NCBI GenBank assembly: GCA_034670405.1
Contig: JAXDDX010000057.1
Coordinates: 1,287,001 to 1,351,000 of the forward strand
Direction: 5' to 3'
DNA length: 64,000 nucleotides
From: Hoplostethus atlanticus
Taxonomy: Eukaryota > Chordata > Actinopteri > Trachichthyiformes > Trachichthyidae
Positions 61,001 to 64,000 of this stretch are shown in pieces (the first letter of the stretch is position 1; each line of letters begins with the position of its first letter). The notes beneath the pieces were generated by a model that searched no databases, was not told where the DNA came from, and saw nothing but the letters and a program-made list of their open reading frames with translations. A program made the translations under genes and the position numbers.

Positions 61001-64000
61001 ACTAGAGTCCAGTGCTCTTTCAAAAGTAAAAAAAACAGCGTACTCATGTCTGGAATGAACGGAAAAGCAAGGCCACACATGAGTTACACAAAGTCCGACA
61101 GCAAGTATGTCATGTCCAACGCAATACCAAATATAGCCCAAGAATAAGTTGCCAGAAACTTGTCATCTCAGTATGCATCACGGGTCAGACAGAGAAAACA
61201 CACCGACTCATTTTTCACTGAAGATAAAACCGATACATCTGTGTCTATTAAGATAGTAAACTAAGGTGGTAAGCTGTGGCCCAAGGGCCCTTGGTGTGCT
61301 GCGGTGCCAGAGATAGAAAAGAGAGCAGCTCTGTGAATCTCTGGCTCACCATCTCTCCTCCATCAAACATTAACCTTGGGAGGACTGCAATGAGTCAACT
61401 TGGGCCATAAAGAGACACAGGAAGCATTTGATTCCAGGCCTCACACTGACTGCATTATTGGGCCGCTGGATAAGGGCTCCTCAGTCTGTCCTAGTGGGAC
61501 ACACGTAGAATAGGGCATCCATCTAGAGCTCAGGCCTTTTCAGAGACAGGAAAGGGAGACAGAAGGGATGGCCTAATGGCAAGGGAGGGAAATAAACACC
61601 AGCCACCGGTCAAATGCCGCTGCGCTCAAGTAAGTGCATCAGCTTAGTTTGCTTACACTCCTAGCCTCTTTGGCAGGTAGTCAGTCTTGGTTTGAGGGTC
61701 CATTTACTACTCTAAAACTCAATTCAATTAGTAAAATGGTGAAAGTGGTGGGTACATTTTAGAGTCCCCAGCCACTGTGGCTGGTAGCTAAAAAGTTACA
61801 TTTCCTGTCCTGCTAACGGTCTGAATCCCACTCTGAGCAGCAACATTTGAGGAGAGAAACATACAAAAGCATTAACAAACGGATGTTCCCTCATCCGTTG
61901 AATGACGACTGAAGAACCACACTCCCACTATTTTCAACTAGAGAGGATCTTAAAGGTTGGCTTTTGTGCATTCCAGACATGTTTTCTACCAGACTAGTTT
62001 TGCGTCATCGCCAAAGACATCCGAAATACAATGAAGCCATTTAAACTTCACACAGTGAACTCTGTGGAAAGACCAGCACATCTCGCGGAGCACGGAGCTC
62101 ACTCCATTTGAAAAACAAATTTTGTTCACACAACCTCGGGGCTTACACACAAACAAAACTGTCACGTATGATGGCTCACGTACGCAGCCCCTTTGGCTGT
62201 GGTCAGGGCTGAAGCAGGGCCGAGGGCTGGAGAAAACCTCACATTTGCAATGCAAACAACCTTACTTTCAATGAACACAGGGTTTACTTTCACAGTTACC
62301 ATAAACCAGTGAGCACCAAGATGGCTGACTTGATAACCAGCCAAGTACATTCCACACATTCCTTTACACTAGTAGCAACAGACAAAAGCAGCAAAACAAC
62401 AGAGGAAAGACAGAGGTGGAACTACTACAGGAACTACTGTATAGCGATCACAGCAGCGTCTTTCCTGTTTGTCAATAGAAACCATCTCAGCTCAACATAA
62501 CTTTGGGGCCTCAATTCATATTTACAGCAACTTAACAACAATGCCTAAATTATTCCTATGACACCTTTTTTTTTTTAAGTCATAATCACTGGTCAGTTTA
62601 TGTGCTGATCATTTCAAAAGACTAAATTTAATCAAAGAAATGTGTTTCAAATGACATTTGTCTGTAGGCAGCTAATTTATGAAAATCCCAAGTCAAGCTA
62701 CACCAGCTGCTCTATTAACAATGAACATGATACCGCCTTTGTGAAGACTGTCTCAAAATATAGTGTGATTCTTCTTAACAATAATTTGTCTGTGGATACT
62801 GAATGGGCTTTATTTCATTGTAGCAGTAATGGGTCTGAGCCTTCAATGTATTGCCAAGCTCTGAAATTGTTGCTTCTCTGTATTCTCTAGATGTGGGTGA
62901 GGGTTGTGCAGGTTCACACTGAACTATTAAATGATTTGTCTGATTTAGGGTGGATGATCGCTTTCTCCTCCCAATGTAAGCACACTAAATAGTAACTACA
63001 CTTCCACTACCAGCTGTGCATTCAACTCAAGCTCACCTCCAGGTGGCTGCTAGGATCATTTCACTGGTTGCACAAGAACTGGCGTCTTACCACACCCACT
63101 TTCTGTCACAACACCTGAACAGGGCTAGCATAGTGAATTTAAAACCACCCGCAACTGATCTGGACTTACTGATGTAAGTAGTCGGACTGACTGCTGTGTT
63201 TAATCCACTAGTCTGTTTTGCTATTCCTGTGCCTTAGAACTACTGAGTTACACTGACTGAGCTCTGATCACAGGCTGGAGCCCACTCCTGCAAATGAAGA
63301 CATCGCAGACAGCTCCATCAGGCTCGTGTCCACAGATTCAGGGTTGTTCTAATCAGAGTGAGCTTTCACCTACAGTATTGACAAAAGAAAAAGGTAGCAG
63401 CCCTGTGCAGCAAGAAATTGCTCACAGTTGAAGATCCACCCTTCCCTCTTCCCCTAAACCCTCACAGAGACACCAATTTGCCGTTTTCATCTCATCACTA
63501 GTTTCCACTTGAGCTCCATTTTTACACTTTGCCGTTACATTGCCGACATCAAGTTGACGCTGCAGTGCTACCTTGCATGAGGTGCAAACAAAGACACCAT
63601 GTTGGCCACTTTGAGGACGAGGGTTCTGCATCCCATGTTGCTGCATCAATATTACATGGGGCACATGACACACTCAGGCGCACGCAGAGCTGAATTTTTC
63701 AACATCAGCGTTTTCCCTGACAAATGGGATTCTGTGACTGTAAGGTGCAGTCGTGGCACAGCTGTGTCGATAATGACAACCTTGGATGGTATTTATGTCT
63801 ATCATGGAGATCGATGACAATGGCTTGGCAATCTAAAGTAAAAATATATCAGAGTTAAGAAGCTTGGAAAAGGGAGTAACAGCTTGAAGATAACAAATAC
63901 ATTATGGCTCCTGGCTTTCAGTCACAGAATCAGCAAATGGGAGGTCTGACTGTTTAGAAATGCCTTTCCTGCAAAATGTTATCCCTCTGTCCGGTAGCTC
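58046..64000 (-). other. strn: strn intron 1, continuing past the window edge
   Basis: I looked on the minus strand for the striatin first-exon coding sequence (the HFLQHEWARFEVERAQWEVE-type segment) and did not find it, so exon 1 should lie beyond 64000. The stretch holds a short CA run near 58460-58478, AT-rich sequence around 59200-59720, and no supported gene. Confidence 0.7.

Noticed and set aside
58046-64000. strn exon 1 or another gene at the right edge
   Set aside because: No frame with the striatin first-exon sequence or any known domain was found; the frames here are short and lack splice context.

Overview
The window reads as a ray-finned (teleost) fish chromosome segment. Genes are split by GT-AG introns into small exons, with many CA/TG, GATA and pentamer microsatellites, teleost-type tRNA-derived SINE relics and short TTAA-ended inverted-repeat transposons. 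The species cannot be fixed from sequence alone. Nothing bacterial, plasmid or CRISPR-like is present.

Layout from left to right. (1) 15-1932, + strand: the last 11 coding exons of spast (spastin, microtubule-severing AAA ATPase); the 5' half lies outside the window. (2) About 6.1-6.9 kb: a weak three-exon open chain of unknown identity. (3) 6.9-16.3 kb: gene-poor DNA with repeats, including an inverted pair of ACCACAAAGT-type tandem arrays, a SINE and two perfect 23-bp palindromic elements close together near 14.1-14.5 kb. (4) 16317-22086, + strand: a complete six-exon, 414-residue non-visual opsin of the neuropsin-like (Opn5-related) group. (5) 22-28 kb: intergenic, with a GC-rich patch near 23.5 kb. 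(6) 28262-41297, + strand: a complete 20-exon vit (vitrin) gene: signal peptide, LCCL domain, long Thr/Pro-rich and low-complexity linker, two von Willebrand factor A domains. (7) 44080-58045, - strand: exons 2 to the end of strn (striatin), with exon 1 apparently beyond the right edge. vit and strn are convergent; their likely poly(A) signals lie under 200 bp apart. (8) 58.0-64.0 kb: the large first intron of strn.

The genes are functionally unrelated: a cytoskeletal ATPase, a light-sensing GPCR, an extracellular matrix protein and a PP2A/STRIPAK scaffold. I found no new multi-gene system. The most interesting points are the opsin's unusual residues (Asp at the rhodopsin Glu113 position, TRY in place of D/ERY), the run of phase 1-1 linker exons in vit, two TTAA-ended elements stopping about 20-27 bp from splice acceptors in two different genes, and several perfect inverted repeats. 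Exon borders were derived by hand from GT/AG signals, maintained reading frame and remembered homologues; no alignment was run.
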